Counted from the stretch's first letter, positions 40,665 through 49,035 are shown. The stretch: DNA of 64,000 nucleotides from CAZWES01 sp964632395 (GCA_964632395.1 CAZWES010000001.1:61855-125854), one strand, 5' to 3'. Notes: generated by a model from the letters alone, not told the origin. A program made the numbers and translations.

Positions 40665-41996
40665 CTATGAATGACCATTTGTGTTGTCAATGTGGGCCCT
40701 GAACAGTCTTTGCATATCCATGAACTGGAAGCAGGCAACGCTCGCAGCAAGTCCTGTTAGGAGTTGTATTGCGATTGTTGGCCTGAAATCGAATTCAATC
40801 AACGTCGATATGCAAAGTGTCCACGTGAGTAGGTAAGGGCCAAAAGCTGCTGCCTCTTTGAACCACGTGATAAACACCGTCTTTGCATTCGTCACTTTAA
40901 GGCTGACGAGTACAATTAAGAACAGTGCAATCTGTGGACCATTCCCGAGCGGACTTAAGCCTCCGTAGGTTACGGATGGATGTAGGTTGTACCAAACCAT
41001 GTAGGCCTGATCCAGTGGCTCGAATTGCGGATATGCAGCTGCGAATGCTGCAGCATTATCCGCACCAAGCGTCAATCCAACCACAACTCCAATCATCCCT
41101 TGGTTTGGGATGTGGATGCTATGCAATCCTACATGCGCGAGTGCCACTACGGAGAAGAACGCGATGAAGATCGTCATCGTCTCCGTTACCCAGTGCAGGG
41201 TATTGTGGCGCACCTCATGCCCGAAAAATATTGACGAGCAAGCTACAAACACGCAAACAGAACCGAGAACGACTGTCACCTCGTAGCCACGCAGAAAAGT
41301 TATCGAGAACCCTACACACGCTGCGACCACTACTCCATAAGCTGCCTTCCACCAGTTCTCCGGACTTATGTTTAGTAGCTGTTTTAGCGATCCGAAAGCA
41401 ACGCCAAAACGTTTCAGTGTCACGAAGTACACGACCCAAGTGATCATGATGTAGGGCCAGAATTGCGTAAACGGAAAGAAAAAGCCGAGAGGCTCTCCGC
41501 TCACAGATACCTTTACTGCCCATAGTGCTTGGGGTGGGTCAGCAGCGAGGGTCCCAAGTGCAAGCATATTCATGGAGAATATGCATATTGCAATCAGGAT
41601 GCGAAACCAGCGATCGGGGTACAGCTTCTTGAGTATCGGCATTATGGAAAGACCGATAGGAACAAGCGCCCATGTGGTTCCAAAGTTGCCAACGATTGGA
41701 CATACAAGCAGTGCAAACCATCCGATACGAGCCTTGGGACTAGCCTTAACAGTGAACAGTGCCAAGCTTGCAATCAGCACAGTTGCTATTGGTATCGGAA
41801 TGAACTGTGGGTAGTCTACGAGGAATACGTGATGTAAAACCTCGTGCCCAACATTTCCTCCGAACTTCCATAGTCCTCCATATGTGACTGCGCCTAGGCC
41901 AAGAAAGATCAATGCCTTCTTCTTTAGATCTTCCACGGCCAGACTGGTTACAACGATAATGGTCAGTACAACAACAGCAAGTAGCAGATAAGACAT
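40665..41996 (-). CDS. Na+/H+ antiporter-like integral membrane protein
   Basis: The ~443-residue protein has about 12 hydrophobic helices. Its patterns resemble the ion-transporter family of putative Na+/H+ antiporters (arsenical-pump/NhaD superfamily): FLGLGAVTYGGLWKFGGNVGHEVLHHVFL, LLVCPIVGNFGTTWALVPIG, GVVVGLTLGADNAAAFAAAYP and GLSPLGNGPQIALFL near the C-terminus. The ion is not certain. ATG 41996 is chosen because it has AAGGAG a few bases upstream, one of the few clear Shine-Dalgarno sites here; an in-frame GTG at 42023 is possible. It is divergent from the small membrane gene at 42182. Confidence 0.75.
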   Translation of the reverse strand: MSYLLLAVVVLTIIVVTSLAVEDLKKKALIFLGLGAVTYGGLWKFGGNVGHEVLHHVFLVDYPQFIPIPIATVLIASLALFTVKASPKARIGWFALLVCPIVGNFGTTWALVPIGLSIMPILKKLYPDRWFRILIAICIFSMNMLALGTLAADPPQALWAVKVSVSGEPLGFFFPFTQFWPYIMITWVVYFVTLKRFGVAFGSLKQLLNISPENWWKAAYGVVVAACVGFSITFLRGYEVTVVLGSVCVFVACSSIFFGHEVRHNTLHWVTETMTIFIAFFSVVALAHVGLHSIHIPNQGMIGVVVGLTLGADNAAAFAAAYPQFEPLDQAYMVWYNLHPSVTYGGLSPLGNGPQIALFLIVLVSLKVTNAKTVFITWFKEAAAFGPYLLTWTLCISTLIEFDFRPTIAIQLLTGLAASVACFQFMDMQRLFRAHIDNTNGHS

Positions 41997-42181
41997 CTCC
42001 CATTTCTCCTTTTTTGGGGCCACGAGTCAGGTTTTCGGTACGATCCACTATCTCTCGAAAGAGGAGCGAAATTGCCAAAGAACAATCCCTCTACCTTGGT
42101 CGGCAGAAGGAGAAAACTTTTAACACATTGCCAGAAAAAAAGCAAGGGTCGGATCAAATATTTTGTATGTATACTGCGGCT

Positions 42182-42568
42182 ATGACACTTTCTGCCTTCG
42201 CCTACATCATCGGCTTTCTAGAAATCCTAGTCGGCGTACCTCTCATAATTGCTCCGGATAAAACCATGGCGTGGCTTCGGAAAATGCTTGATGAGGATGC
42301 GCTCATCCGTGTGACAGGTGCTGCATTTCTTATCATCGGGTTTTTCGTCCTCAAGGATGATTTCTCGATTGGCAAGGATGTGCCGGGCCTAATCAAGCTG
42401 GTTGCATGGATTACAGTTTTTAAGAGCGTAATCTTCTGCTGGTTCCCGCAGTATGGCCGCAGGATGCATGACCGCTTTGCAGTTATCCCAGCTCTTAGGT
42501 TTATCTGGGGCTTCCTCGCCGTAATCGTTGGATGCCTATTCTTTGCGGCTGGGAATATGCTGGCTTGA
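42182..42568 (+). CDS. Small four-helix membrane protein
   Basis: The 128-residue protein has about four hydrophobic segments (roughly 5-25, 42-58, 70-90 and 102-126) joined by short charged loops (DKTMAWLRKMLDEDALIR, PQYGRRMHDR). No family is recognised with confidence. TATACT (42170-42175) is 6 bases before the ATG, so the message is probably leaderless. It converges on the small gene at 42575. Confidence 0.6.
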   Translation: MTLSAFAYIIGFLEILVGVPLIIAPDKTMAWLRKMLDEDALIRVTGAAFLIIGFFVLKDDFSIGKDVPGLIKLVAWITVFKSVIFCWFPQYGRRMHDRFAVIPALRFIWGFLAVIVGCLFFAAGNMLA

Positions 42569-42574
42569 TACCCC

Positions 42575-42844
42575 TCAGTTTTCTCCATATTCTGCTTCAA
42601 AATGGGTATCTAATTCTTCGTGAATTTTTGCTCTGTGATGTTTTAGCCTTTTGATGTACGTCCTGATTTCATTGGTTTTTTGATCACGATCTAGAGTTTG
42701 GGGGTTTTGTAAAGCTTCTCTCAGTTGTACTAATTTTAACTCAACCATCTCTTGGATTACAGCAAGTGGATAATACCCATCAGTAATTGAGCTGGGAAAA
42801 TCATCTCTAAACTCATCCGCAAATGCACGCATAGATTGTAACAT
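42575..42844 (-). CDS. Small hypothetical protein
   Basis: The ~89-residue product is soluble and helical with a charged C-terminus (KRLKHHRAKIHEELDTHFEAEYGEN). No family is recognised. An upstream frame opens to 42871, but ATG 42844 is preferred. It overlaps the start of the DUF3800-like gene on the other strand by two bases, so the two starts share a CATG. One of the pair may be a mis-call. Confidence 0.4.
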   Translation of the reverse strand: MLQSMRAFADEFRDDFPSSITDGYYPLAVIQEMVELKLVQLREALQNPQTLDRDQKTNEIRTYIKRLKHHRAKIHEELDTHFEAEYGEN

Positions 42845-43469
42845 GTTCAGCAATTCCAGCGACAAACACAAGATGGAGCAAATGGTAAGAAGAACCAGAA
42901 AGAGGAGGGTTTCTCATATTCATGAGTTGAAAGGATGCGATATGACTCTCAATCAAAAACTTTTCTTTTGGCAGCAAGTTCGCGAAATTCCTTTTTCACT
43001 TTATTCAATATGCGTAAAAAAAGAGAACGTTAATCACGGGTTAAGATTTGCTAAATCGCGTTTGTATAATTGGATCACAAGAAAGCTTATAGATAAAATT
43101 CCTCTAGATGAAGAACAATCAACGCTTCACATCGAAATAGATAAATCAAAGAATGCCAATGAGAGAAAGGATTTTAACAGATATATCCGAGCTCATATCG
43201 AAGCAAGAGTAGATCCGAATGTAAAAATATCCATTTTTCACAAGCCATCCATAGAAAGTAGATGTATACAGGCTGTTGATATTTTTTCACATGGATTGCA
43301 TCACAAGTATGAGTCTAAAGATTCAAGCTGGTATGAAATTTTCAAGGAAAAAGTTTTGTATTGTCCTCATTTTTTTTCTATAAAAGCGAGCGAGTACCAG
43401 CAACCCAGCGGGTCAGCATTCGGGATATCAGCCTTAAGGCACTACCCCGAGACCCGCCGGGACTTTTAA
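42843..43469 (+). CDS. 5'-truncated DUF3800 protein
   Basis: The protein aligns with the C-terminal two-thirds of DUF3800. It has the arginine/lysine patch before ELKGCDMTLNQKLFFWQQVREIPFSLYSICVKKENV, then LHIEIDKSKNANERKDFNRYIR and RCIQAVDIFSHGLHHKYESKD. The N-terminal IDESGD strand of the family is missing; the frame starts instead with a short basic segment. A more distant C-terminal part (ASEYQQPSGSAFGISALRHYPETRRDF) may be read-through of decayed sequence. It looks like a truncated gene or a divergent copy of the protein at 148-798. Confidence 0.6.
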   Translation: MFSNSSDKHKMEQMVRRTRKRRVSHIHELKGCDMTLNQKLFFWQQVREIPFSLYSICVKKENVNHGLRFAKSRLYNWITRKLIDKIPLDEEQSTLHIEIDKSKNANERKDFNRYIRAHIEARVDPNVKISIFHKPSIESRCIQAVDIFSHGLHHKYESKDSSWYEIFKEKVLYCPHFFSIKASEYQQPSGSAFGISALRHYPETRRDF

Positions 43470-43563
43470 GCTATGTACTAATTCTAACTACTTTCTTGAC
43501 ATTTTTCAATAAATTACACAAGCAAATCTTAAATAAGCCGTTTCGTTCAGGATTGCATGTAAT

Positions 43564-44148
43564 TTAAAGCCTCTGCTTCCCCATCCTCTCTTCAATCATC
43601 GCACTTATCGCCTCCAGCGTGTGCCGTGGCACGTGCACGCCGGAGACGAAGAATGTTGGTGTGCCGCGAACGCCGCGTTGCTGTCCTTCTGCATAATCAG
43701 CATCAACAGTATCACGTTTGATGCCGGATTTTAGGCAGCGTTTGAAGAGCTCCATGTCGGCCACTCCAACCTTTTCCGCGCGTGCGCTCAGGTCATTTTC
43801 CGAGAGCTGGCTCTGGTTTTCAAAAGAGTCATCCACGTACTCCCAAAACTTACCCTGATCCGCAGCACACTCGGAGGCTTCCGCCGAAATCTGTGCAAAT
43901 GGGTGGATCTGCCTGAGTGGAAAATGGTTAAACTCATATCTGATATTCCTTCCATACTTTTCAAGCAGCGGCTTTGCAACCTGAATGTGTGCGCCTCTGC
44001 ATGCGGGGCATTGGAAATCAGAAAACTCCTCAACAATTATCGAGGACTTTGGATTGCCAGCGGGAGATTTGGAGGAATCTGCAGAGAGACCTGTGGTGTT
44101 GGTGCAGGCCGCAAATAGTAGTGGTGTAATGAGTGCAAGCTTTTTCAT
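43564..44148 (-). CDS. DsbA-like lipoprotein
   Basis: The 194-residue protein has a lipoprotein signal (LLFAAC, Cys at residue 15) followed by a DsbA-type thioredoxin fold. The active site is DFQCPACRGAH near residue 47, a helical insert covers residues 90-140, and the cis-Pro loop is VRGTPTFFVSGVHVP near 165. It should act in disulfide formation outside the membrane and is a homolog of the protein at 31601-32353. It is the only gene between the truncated DUF3800 gene and an inverted-repeat block before dnaX. Confidence 0.88.
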   Translation of the reverse strand: MKKLALITPLLFAACTNTTGLSADSSKSPAGNPKSSIIVEEFSDFQCPACRGAHIQVAKPLLEKYGRNIRYEFNHFPLRQIHPFAQISAEASECAADQGKFWEYVDDSFENQSQLSENDLSARAEKVGVADMELFKRCLKSGIKRDTVDADYAEGQQRGVRGTPTFFVSGVHVPRHTLEAISAMIEERMGKQRL

Positions 44149-44163
44149 GCGGTAATTATATGG

Positions 44164-44300
44164 GTAAATTGTTAAATTGCTAAACTGTTAAATTGTTCGC
44201 AGGAGCGTTCCGTGAAGTATACGCAATCGTTGGAGTCGGCGATTGCTTGCAGATCGCCATTTAACTCGCTCTGCGAACAATTTAGCAATTTAACAATTTG
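44164..44300. repeat. Inverted repeat block upstream of dnaX
   Basis: Left half has TTGTTAAATTGCTAAA and GTTAAATTGTTCGCAG; right half has their complements CTGCGAACAATTTAG and AGCAATTTAACAA. A ~60-base middle part (GTGAAGTATACGCAATCG onwards) separates the arms. Confidence 0.75.
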
Positions 44301-44344
44301 CAAAACCGCTTCCCCCCGCCCCCTCCCCGTTGTACCATTCCCCC

Positions 44345-45862
44345 ATGACCCTCTATCGTAAATACCGTCCAAGATCCTTCGCCGAGGTCGTTGGGCAGGA
44401 GCATATTGTTACAACGCTCGAGAATGCGGTTGAGCGCGATCAGCTTGTGCATGCGTACCTCTTTTTTGGGCCGCGAGGTACGGGTAAGACTTCCGTTGCG
44501 CGCATTCTTGCAAAGATCCTCCTTATCCGTGGGATAGAAGATGAAACGATCCAAAAACAGATTGTAAAAAGTGTTGATGATGGGACGATGGTGGATCTCA
44601 TAGAGATCGATGCAGCAAGCAATCGTGGGATTGATGATGTTCGTGAACTAAAGGAAAAAGTGGAATTTGCACCCAACGTCGCATCAGCAAAAATCTACAT
44701 AATTGATGAGGTGCACATGATGACAAAAGAGGCGTTCAATGCACTTTTGAAAACTTTGGAAGAGCCTCCGGCGCATGCATTCTTCATACTGGCAACAACG
44801 GAGCTGCATAAAGTTCCAGATACGATTCAGTCTCGCTGCCAGCGTTTTCCATTCAGGGATATCACGGAGGAGAACATAGTCAGGGCACTGCAGAACATTG
44901 CTGATCGCGAGCATATCAATATTGACCGTGCGGCGTTGCGTGCGATTGCAAGCCATGTTGGAGGAGGAATGAGGGATGCTGTTGTGTTGCTCGATCAGTT
45001 ATCCTCACTCGAAAAGGTTACAGAGGAGGAGGTCAGGAGTCGTATCGGAGAAAGTACAGATGAAGAAGTGGAGGCACTTTGGGAGGCTCTGGAAAGTCAT
45101 GATCGAAAGGCGGCGCTGGAGATAACATCTTCCCTTGAGGAAAAGGGTGCATCGCTCGAGGTCTTTCTGCGCCAACTGCTTTCACGTGCTCGCCGTGATA
45201 TGCATGAACGAATAGAGAAAAAAGAGAGCACGGAGGAATCCTCTGAGCGAATTGATGCGATTTTCCAGGCATTAAAAGATATGAGAGTTTCCCCGGTCCC
45301 AAGTGTTGCACTGGAGGTTGCATTGGTGGATTTGTGTGCGGAGGAAGGGGAGGAGCCGAAGAAAAAGAAAGAGAAAGTTGAGAAGAAAGAAAAGAAGGCG
45401 AAGGAGGCAAAGGAATCAAAAGAGGTAAAGGTTTCAAAGGAAGCAAAAGAAGCAAAGGTGTCAAAGGAAGCGAAGGAAAAAAAGGAGGCAAAGGATGTGG
45501 AGGAAGTTTCTGAGGATGCGACTGTTGTTGCAAAGGATGTGACGAAAGATGGAGTTGAGTCACTGTGGGATGATATCGTCTCCTCAGTTTCCTCTGCTTC
45601 TGTTCGAATGTCCTTAAAAGATGCATCTGTTGAGAGCGTTGAGGATGGAAAGGCCACGCTTTCTTTTTCTTCTGGTTTCCATCGCGACAAGGTTCAGGAG
45701 ACCAAGGCGCGGCTTTCTGTTGAGACTGCATTCAAGGAGCACTTCCACTGCCTGGTTCCCGTTGAGTGTGTCCTCAGGACTGGGGGGGATGAGGCTCCCT
45801 CAGATTCTGGCCAGAAAGATGATGTGAATATGGTTGAGGCAGTGGCGGAGATTTTTGGGTAG
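44345..45862 (+). CDS. dnaX: DNA polymerase III subunit gamma/tau, without zinc module
   Basis: DnaX is the clamp-loader motor. The ~505-residue protein has LYRKYRPRSFAEVVGQEHIV, Walker A FGPRGTGKTS near residue 40, Walker B YIIDEVHMMTKEAFNALLKTLEEPP and the sensor RCQRFPFR. The usual four-Cys zinc module between Walker A and Walker B is absent: the sequence runs LAKILLIRGIEDETIQKQIVKSVDDG. The C-terminal part is a long Lys/Glu/Ala repeat region (KEAKESKEVKVSKEAK), then a small domain. TACCAT (44333-44338) lies 6 bases before the ATG. ATG 44345 is chosen since the motif begins there; an ATG at 44330 is also in frame. Confidence 0.93.
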   Translation: MTLYRKYRPRSFAEVVGQEHIVTTLENAVERDQLVHAYLFFGPRGTGKTSVARILAKILLIRGIEDETIQKQIVKSVDDGTMVDLIEIDAASNRGIDDVRELKEKVEFAPNVASAKIYIIDEVHMMTKEAFNALLKTLEEPPAHAFFILATTELHKVPDTIQSRCQRFPFRDITEENIVRALQNIADREHINIDRAALRAIASHVGGGMRDAVVLLDQLSSLEKVTEEEVRSRIGESTDEEVEALWEALESHDRKAALEITSSLEEKGASLEVFLRQLLSRARRDMHERIEKKESTEESSERIDAIFQALKDMRVSPVPSVALEVALVDLCAEEGEEPKKKKEKVEKKEKKAKEAKESKEVKVSKEAKEAKVSKEAKEKKEAKDVEEVSEDATVVAKDVTKDGVESLWDDIVSSVSSASVRMSLKDASVESVEDGKATLSFSSGFHRDKVQETKARLSVETAFKEHFHCLVPVECVLRTGGDEAPSDSGQKDDVNMVEAVAEIFG

Positions 45863-45871
45863 AATCGTCAC

Positions 45872-46432
45872 ATGCAACAACAAAAATCCAGTCTTCGTGA
45901 GGATATGTCTGATCGTATCAAAGCGATGTCGGAGAAGGATCGTGCAGCGGAGAGTAGGTCGGTTTGTAGGAGGGTGATGGAGGAGTTAGGTGACACCTCC
46001 ATTTGCGTCTACTCCGCCCTCCCCACCGAAGTCGATCTAACACTCCTCATCAACGAACTTCTTGAGAAAAATGTTCCTCTCTATTTTCCACGTTTTGAAT
46101 CGGGTAAGAACACATTCCGTCGGGTGAATTCACTTGATGAGCTCAAGGTTGGATCATTTGGAATAATGGAACCGCCAATCACGGCGGAGGAACTTCCATC
46201 CGATTCTCCTTTGATTGCAATTGTCCCTGGGCGTGCGTTTGATAAAAATGGCAGCCGTCTCGGCCGTGGGAATGGGGGATATGATCACTGGATCCGCGAT
46301 GTGCGCTCAAAAAGTCCCGAGTCAAAATTCTGGGGGGTCTGCTTTGAGTGCCAGATTGTACAAGAAGTGCCTGAGGAGGCGCATGATGAGAGGGTGGATG
46401 AGGTTTTTACGGCAAGGGGAAAGGTCTTGTAG
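45872..46432 (+). CDS. 5-formyltetrahydrofolate cyclo-ligase
   Basis: This enzyme turns 5-formyl-THF into 5,10-methenyl-THF with ATP, returning folate to the one-carbon pool. The 186-residue protein has the C-terminal signature GSRLGRGNGGYDHWIRD and IAIVPGRAFDKNG, and an N-terminal helical ATP-binding part. TAGAAT (45860-45865) overlaps the dnaX stop and sits 6 bases before the ATG. Its presence with glyA (3.9 kb away) fits folate one-carbon metabolism. Confidence 0.93.
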   Translation: MQQQKSSLREDMSDRIKAMSEKDRAAESRSVCRRVMEELGDTSICVYSALPTEVDLTLLINELLEKNVPLYFPRFESGKNTFRRVNSLDELKVGSFGIMEPPITAEELPSDSPLIAIVPGRAFDKNGSRLGRGNGGYDHWIRDVRSKSPESKFWGVCFECQIVQEVPEEAHDERVDEVFTARGKVL

Positions 46433-46484
46433 ATCACGGTTGGTTTGCTTGAATGACATTTTGACTTGTTGTAGAGTCGAGAGC

Positions 46485-46664
46485 ATGGAGTTTCAGAAAA
46501 AGCATGCTGGCAAATGGGTTGCTGTGAAGGCGCACAAGGTAATTGATTCGGGCAGAAGTCTGAAGGCTCTTATGAGAAGGGTTCATAAGAGAAGAGATGA
46601 ATCAGAAGTTGGATATTCTTTAGTCCCCAAAGGGTGTATCGCAGGATTGCTTTATGGAAATTAA
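46485..46664 (+). CDS. DUF5678-like small protein
   Basis: The 59-residue protein FQKKHAGKWVAVKAHKVIDSGRSLKALMRRV resembles DUF5678, small proteins with unknown function found beside proteases and toxin-like genes. TAGAGT (46472-46477) is 7 bases before the ATG. The stop overlaps the start of the retropepsin-like gene by 11 bases, so they form a unit. Confidence 0.55.
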   Translation: MEFQKKHAGKWVAVKAHKVIDSGRSLKALMRRVHKRRDESEVGYSLVPKGCIAGLLYGN

Positions 46665-47073
46665 TTATTCTGTATATCGAAACCGCGACGGCACTTTCTA
46701 TAACCCGACGGTTGATGTGATATTCGGGTACAAATCGAAGCGGTTCACTTATTTTTCTGCGCTTGTTGATACGGGGTCGGATTTCGTAATGCTTCCTTTG
46801 GATATTGCGGAGACATTGGGAGCAGAGCCGGATTTCGATAGCAAAACAGAGCTAAATTGTGCGTGCGGCAACTCGTTCATTTCATACGCCTCAAGATACC
46901 CTCTGGAAATCATCATTAATCATCCCGGATTCAGGCCAAAATCGTGGCAGACGCACGTTCGTTTTGTGGATGCTAAAACTACAGTTCTTTTAGGGCAGAG
47001 GGGCTTTTTAGACCGATTTAACGTCACTTTTTACGGGAAGCGTTGTGTGATGGGTATCAAGGAAATAATGTAA
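46654..47073 (+). CDS. Retropepsin-like aspartic protease
   Basis: The 139-residue protein has the catalytic loop of a retropepsin/aspartic-protease-fold enzyme, SALVDTGSDFVMLPLDIAETLG (Asp-Thr-Gly, near residue 40). Flap-like sequence follows (SYASRYPLEIIINHPG), then a late hydrophobic-Gly block TTVLLGQRGFLDRFNV. The single-domain length suits a dimeric protease. No signal peptide is visible. It overlaps the DUF5678-like gene by 11 bases; the small protein could be a substrate, inhibitor or partner. Confidence 0.75.
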   Translation: MEINYSVYRNRDGTFYNPTVDVIFGYKSKRFTYFSALVDTGSDFVMLPLDIAETLGAEPDFDSKTELNCACGNSFISYASRYPLEIIINHPGFRPKSWQTHVRFVDAKTTVLLGQRGFLDRFNVTFYGKRCVMGIKEIM

Positions 47074-47082
47074 GAAAATACA

Positions 47083-47111
47083 TTGAGCAAAATACCGTCG
47101 TAACCTACCAT
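47083..47111 (+). promoter_or_regulatory. Promoter of the ybaK-like gene
   Basis: TTGAGC (47083-47088), 17 bases, TACCAT (47106-47111), 7 bases before the ATG at 47119. Confidence 0.55.
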
Positions 47112-47118
47112 TTGGTAC

Positions 47119-47577
47119 ATGTTTGAAAAAATCAAGGATTGGCTCACTTCCCAATCGGTTGAATTCAAGGAAGTTCATCATGAACCAACTAAAACATCTG
47201 AGGAATCTGCTAAGGCACGCGGCGTTGATCTGTCTGCAGGTGGTAAGGCATTAGTTCTAAAAATAGGTGACTCGTTTAAGCTATTTGTTCTGAGCGCATC
47301 AAAGCAATTGGATTCATCAGCACTTAAAAAACGCTTTGATGTGAAGAAAATCAGGTTTGCCGATAAGGACGAGCTGATGCAACTCACTGGCTTAGTGCCA
47401 GGTTCTGTACCACCATTTGGAGAACCAATTCTTGATTTGAAGTTATTTGTGGATAATTCAATCGTCAATAACGAGATTATTGCTTTCAATGCTGGCTCGT
47501 TAACGGATTCTCTCATAATGTCTGTGCAGGATTATCTAAAGGTAGCCAATCCAGTTATCCTGGATTTTTCGAAGTAG
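47119..47577 (+). CDS. YbaK/ProX-type aminoacyl-tRNA deacylase
   Basis: The 152-residue protein is an aminoacyl-tRNA editing domain of YbaK/EbsC type, which removes wrong amino acids from tRNA. Marks are GVDLSAGGKALVLKIGDSFKLFVLSASKQLD, KKRFDVKKIRFADKDELMQLTGLVPGSVPPFG and the late IAFNAGSLTDSLIMSVQDYL. The catalytic Lys (GGKALV) is conserved. A 17-base-spaced promoter ends 7 bases before the ATG. A terminator hairpin lies 88 bases past the stop. Confidence 0.88.
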   Translation: MFEKIKDWLTSQSVEFKEVHHEPTKTSEESAKARGVDLSAGGKALVLKIGDSFKLFVLSASKQLDSSALKKRFDVKKIRFADKDELMQLTGLVPGSVPPFGEPILDLKLFVDNSIVNNEIIAFNAGSLTDSLIMSVQDYLKVANPVILDFSK

Positions 47578-47598
47578 GGGAAAAAATGTAAGAAAATC

Positions 47599-47626
47599 TT
47601 GACAGAGGGATGTTTGAGGGTAGGAT
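47599..47626 (+). promoter_or_regulatory. Promoter of a candidate small RNA upstream of glyA
   Basis: A perfect TTGACA (47599-47604), 16 bases, TAGGAT (47621-47626), with no coding frame directly after it. The predicted start is near 47633. Confidence 0.5.
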
Positions 47627-47632
47627 GGCGCG

Positions 47633-47702
47633 AGTGTGGTGTATATATCGGTTTCCCACATACCGAGGGGTTGGACCTATTTATGCCAACCTCTCACTTT
47701 TT
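47633..47702 (+). ncRNA. Candidate small RNA or leader with terminator, before glyA
   Basis: About 70 bases from the predicted start to the T-run. A first hairpin pairs TGTGG with CCACA. The terminator stem pairs GAGGGGTTGG (47665-47674) with CCAACCTCTC (47686-47695), followed by ACTTTTT. glyA has its own promoter overlapping the T-run, so this RNA is separate or an attenuated leader. No known riboswitch pattern was matched. Confidence 0.4.
47665..47702 (+). terminator. Intrinsic terminator upstream of glyA
   Basis: A 10-pair stem (one G-U) with an 11-base loop, then TTTTT. It ends the ybaK-like transcript or the candidate small RNA. Confidence 0.75.
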
Positions 47703-47729
47703 GCCATACCATGAAGATCGAGCTATGCT
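47701..47729 (+). promoter_or_regulatory. Promoter of glyA
   Basis: TTGCCA (47701-47706), 17 bases, TATGCT (47724-47729). The predicted start is 47736, exactly the glyA ATG, so the message should be leaderless. Confidence 0.65.
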
Positions 47730-47735
47730 CCACCC

Positions 47736-49016
47736 ATGACTTACTCTGCACTAAAAGCCACTGACCCCGAGCTCTTTGCTGCCCTGATTGGAGAGATGAA
47801 GCGGCAGTTTGAGGGGGTAGAACTTATTCCTTCCGAGAACTACATTTCCCCTGCGGTGCTGGAGATGATGGGTACTGTCTTCAACAACAAGTATTCCGAG
47901 GGATACCCCGGGAAGCGATATTACGGAGGTCAGGAATTCACAGACATTGTGGAAGCTGCAGCGATTGAGCGTGCGAAAAAGCTCTTTAATGCAGGACACG
48001 CAAACGTGCAGCCGCATGCAGGATCACCTGCAAACGTTGCAACATATTTTGCGCTGATGGAGCCCGGAGACACGATCATGGGAATGGATTTGAGCCACGG
48101 TGGTCACTTAACTCACGGCCACCCTGTCACATACATCACAAAGATATTCAAGTTCGTGCGTTACAAGATGAAGGATGTGGAGACAGGGGAATTGGATTAC
48201 GATGAGATGCGAGAGATTGCACTACGCGAGAGGCCAAAGATCATCATGGCAGGATATTCTGCGTATCCACGAGAGGTTGATTACGGGAAGATGAAGGAGA
48301 TCGCAGACGAGGTTGGTGCCATCACAATTATGGATATGGCGCATGTAGCAGGACTCATCGCAGCCGGAGTTCACAAGAATCCGTTTGATTATGGTTTTGA
48401 TCTTCTTTTGACCACAACTCACAAAACCTTGAGGGGTCCTCGTGGAGGCATGATTCTCACGCGCGAAGAGGAGCTTGGAAAGAAGATAGATAAGATGGTC
48501 TTCCCTGGTTTCCAGGGTGGCCCAATCATGCAGATGATTGCAGCAAAGGCCGTTGCGTTCGGCGAAGCTTTGAAGCCTGAGTTCAAGGACTACGCAGCTC
48601 AAATCATCACAAATGCAAAGAGTATGGCAAAGGTATTCATGGATTCCGGCGCGAGGCTCATCACAAATGGAACGGATAACCATTGCATGTTGATTGATAC
48701 AGTCACATCGTGGGGCATCACAGGACAGGAAGCTGAGACGCTGTTTGATAGCGTTGGTATCACTTTGAATAAGAACGTGATTGCGGATGATCCGCGCAAG
48801 CCGATGGATCCCTCTGGCATTCGTCTTGGAACTCCTGCCATCACGACTCGTGGTATGAAGGAGGCAGAAATGGAGAAATTGGTCAACTTTATGCTTTCTG
48901 CTGTAGAGAAGCGGACTGATGAGACAGCATTATCTTCTTTGCATGAGGAGGTCAAAGTGTTCTGTAAGCAGTATCCTGTTCCGGGGATTGAGCCAGAGTA
49001 CGTTGCGTCAGCGTGA
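47736..49016 (+). CDS. glyA: Serine hydroxymethyltransferase
   Basis: GlyA converts serine and THF to glycine and methylene-THF. The 426-residue protein has LIPSENYISPAVLEMMGTVFNNKYSEGYPGKRYYGG at the N-terminus, HAGSPANVATYFALMEPGDTIMGMDLSHGGHLTHGH, and the PLP lysine in TTTHKTLRGPRGG. GIRLGTPAITTRGMKE lies near the C-terminus. Length is standard. Its promoter ends 6 bases before the ATG; there is no Shine-Dalgarno sequence. It supplies one-carbon units, and the folate cyclo-ligase gene lies 1.3 kb upstream. Confidence 0.97.
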   Translation: MTYSALKATDPELFAALIGEMKRQFEGVELIPSENYISPAVLEMMGTVFNNKYSEGYPGKRYYGGQEFTDIVEAAAIERAKKLFNAGHANVQPHAGSPANVATYFALMEPGDTIMGMDLSHGGHLTHGHPVTYITKIFKFVRYKMKDVETGELDYDEMREIALRERPKIIMAGYSAYPREVDYGKMKEIADEVGAITIMDMAHVAGLIAAGVHKNPFDYGFDLLLTTTHKTLRGPRGGMILTREEELGKKIDKMVFPGFQGGPIMQMIAAKAVAFGEALKPEFKDYAAQIITNAKSMAKVFMDSGARLITNGTDNHCMLIDTVTSWGITGQEAETLFDSVGITLNKNVIADDPRKPMDPSGIRLGTPAITTRGMKEAEMEKLVNFMLSAVEKRTDETALSSLHEEVKVFCKQYPVPGIEPEYVASA

Positions 49017-49022
49017 CACGTG

Positions 49023-49028
49023 TATAAT
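49023..49028 (+). promoter_or_regulatory. -10 box of the secreted-protein gene
   Basis: A perfect TATAAT, 7 bases before the ATG at 49036, within the end of glyA's downstream region. A good -35 is not visible. Confidence 0.45.
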
Positions 49029-49035
49029 GCACACC

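Noticed and set aside
45033..45731. 232-codon minus-strand frame in dnaX
   Set aside because: Its Pro/His/Leu-rich composition is the complement of the Lys/Glu repeat of dnaX; not a gene.
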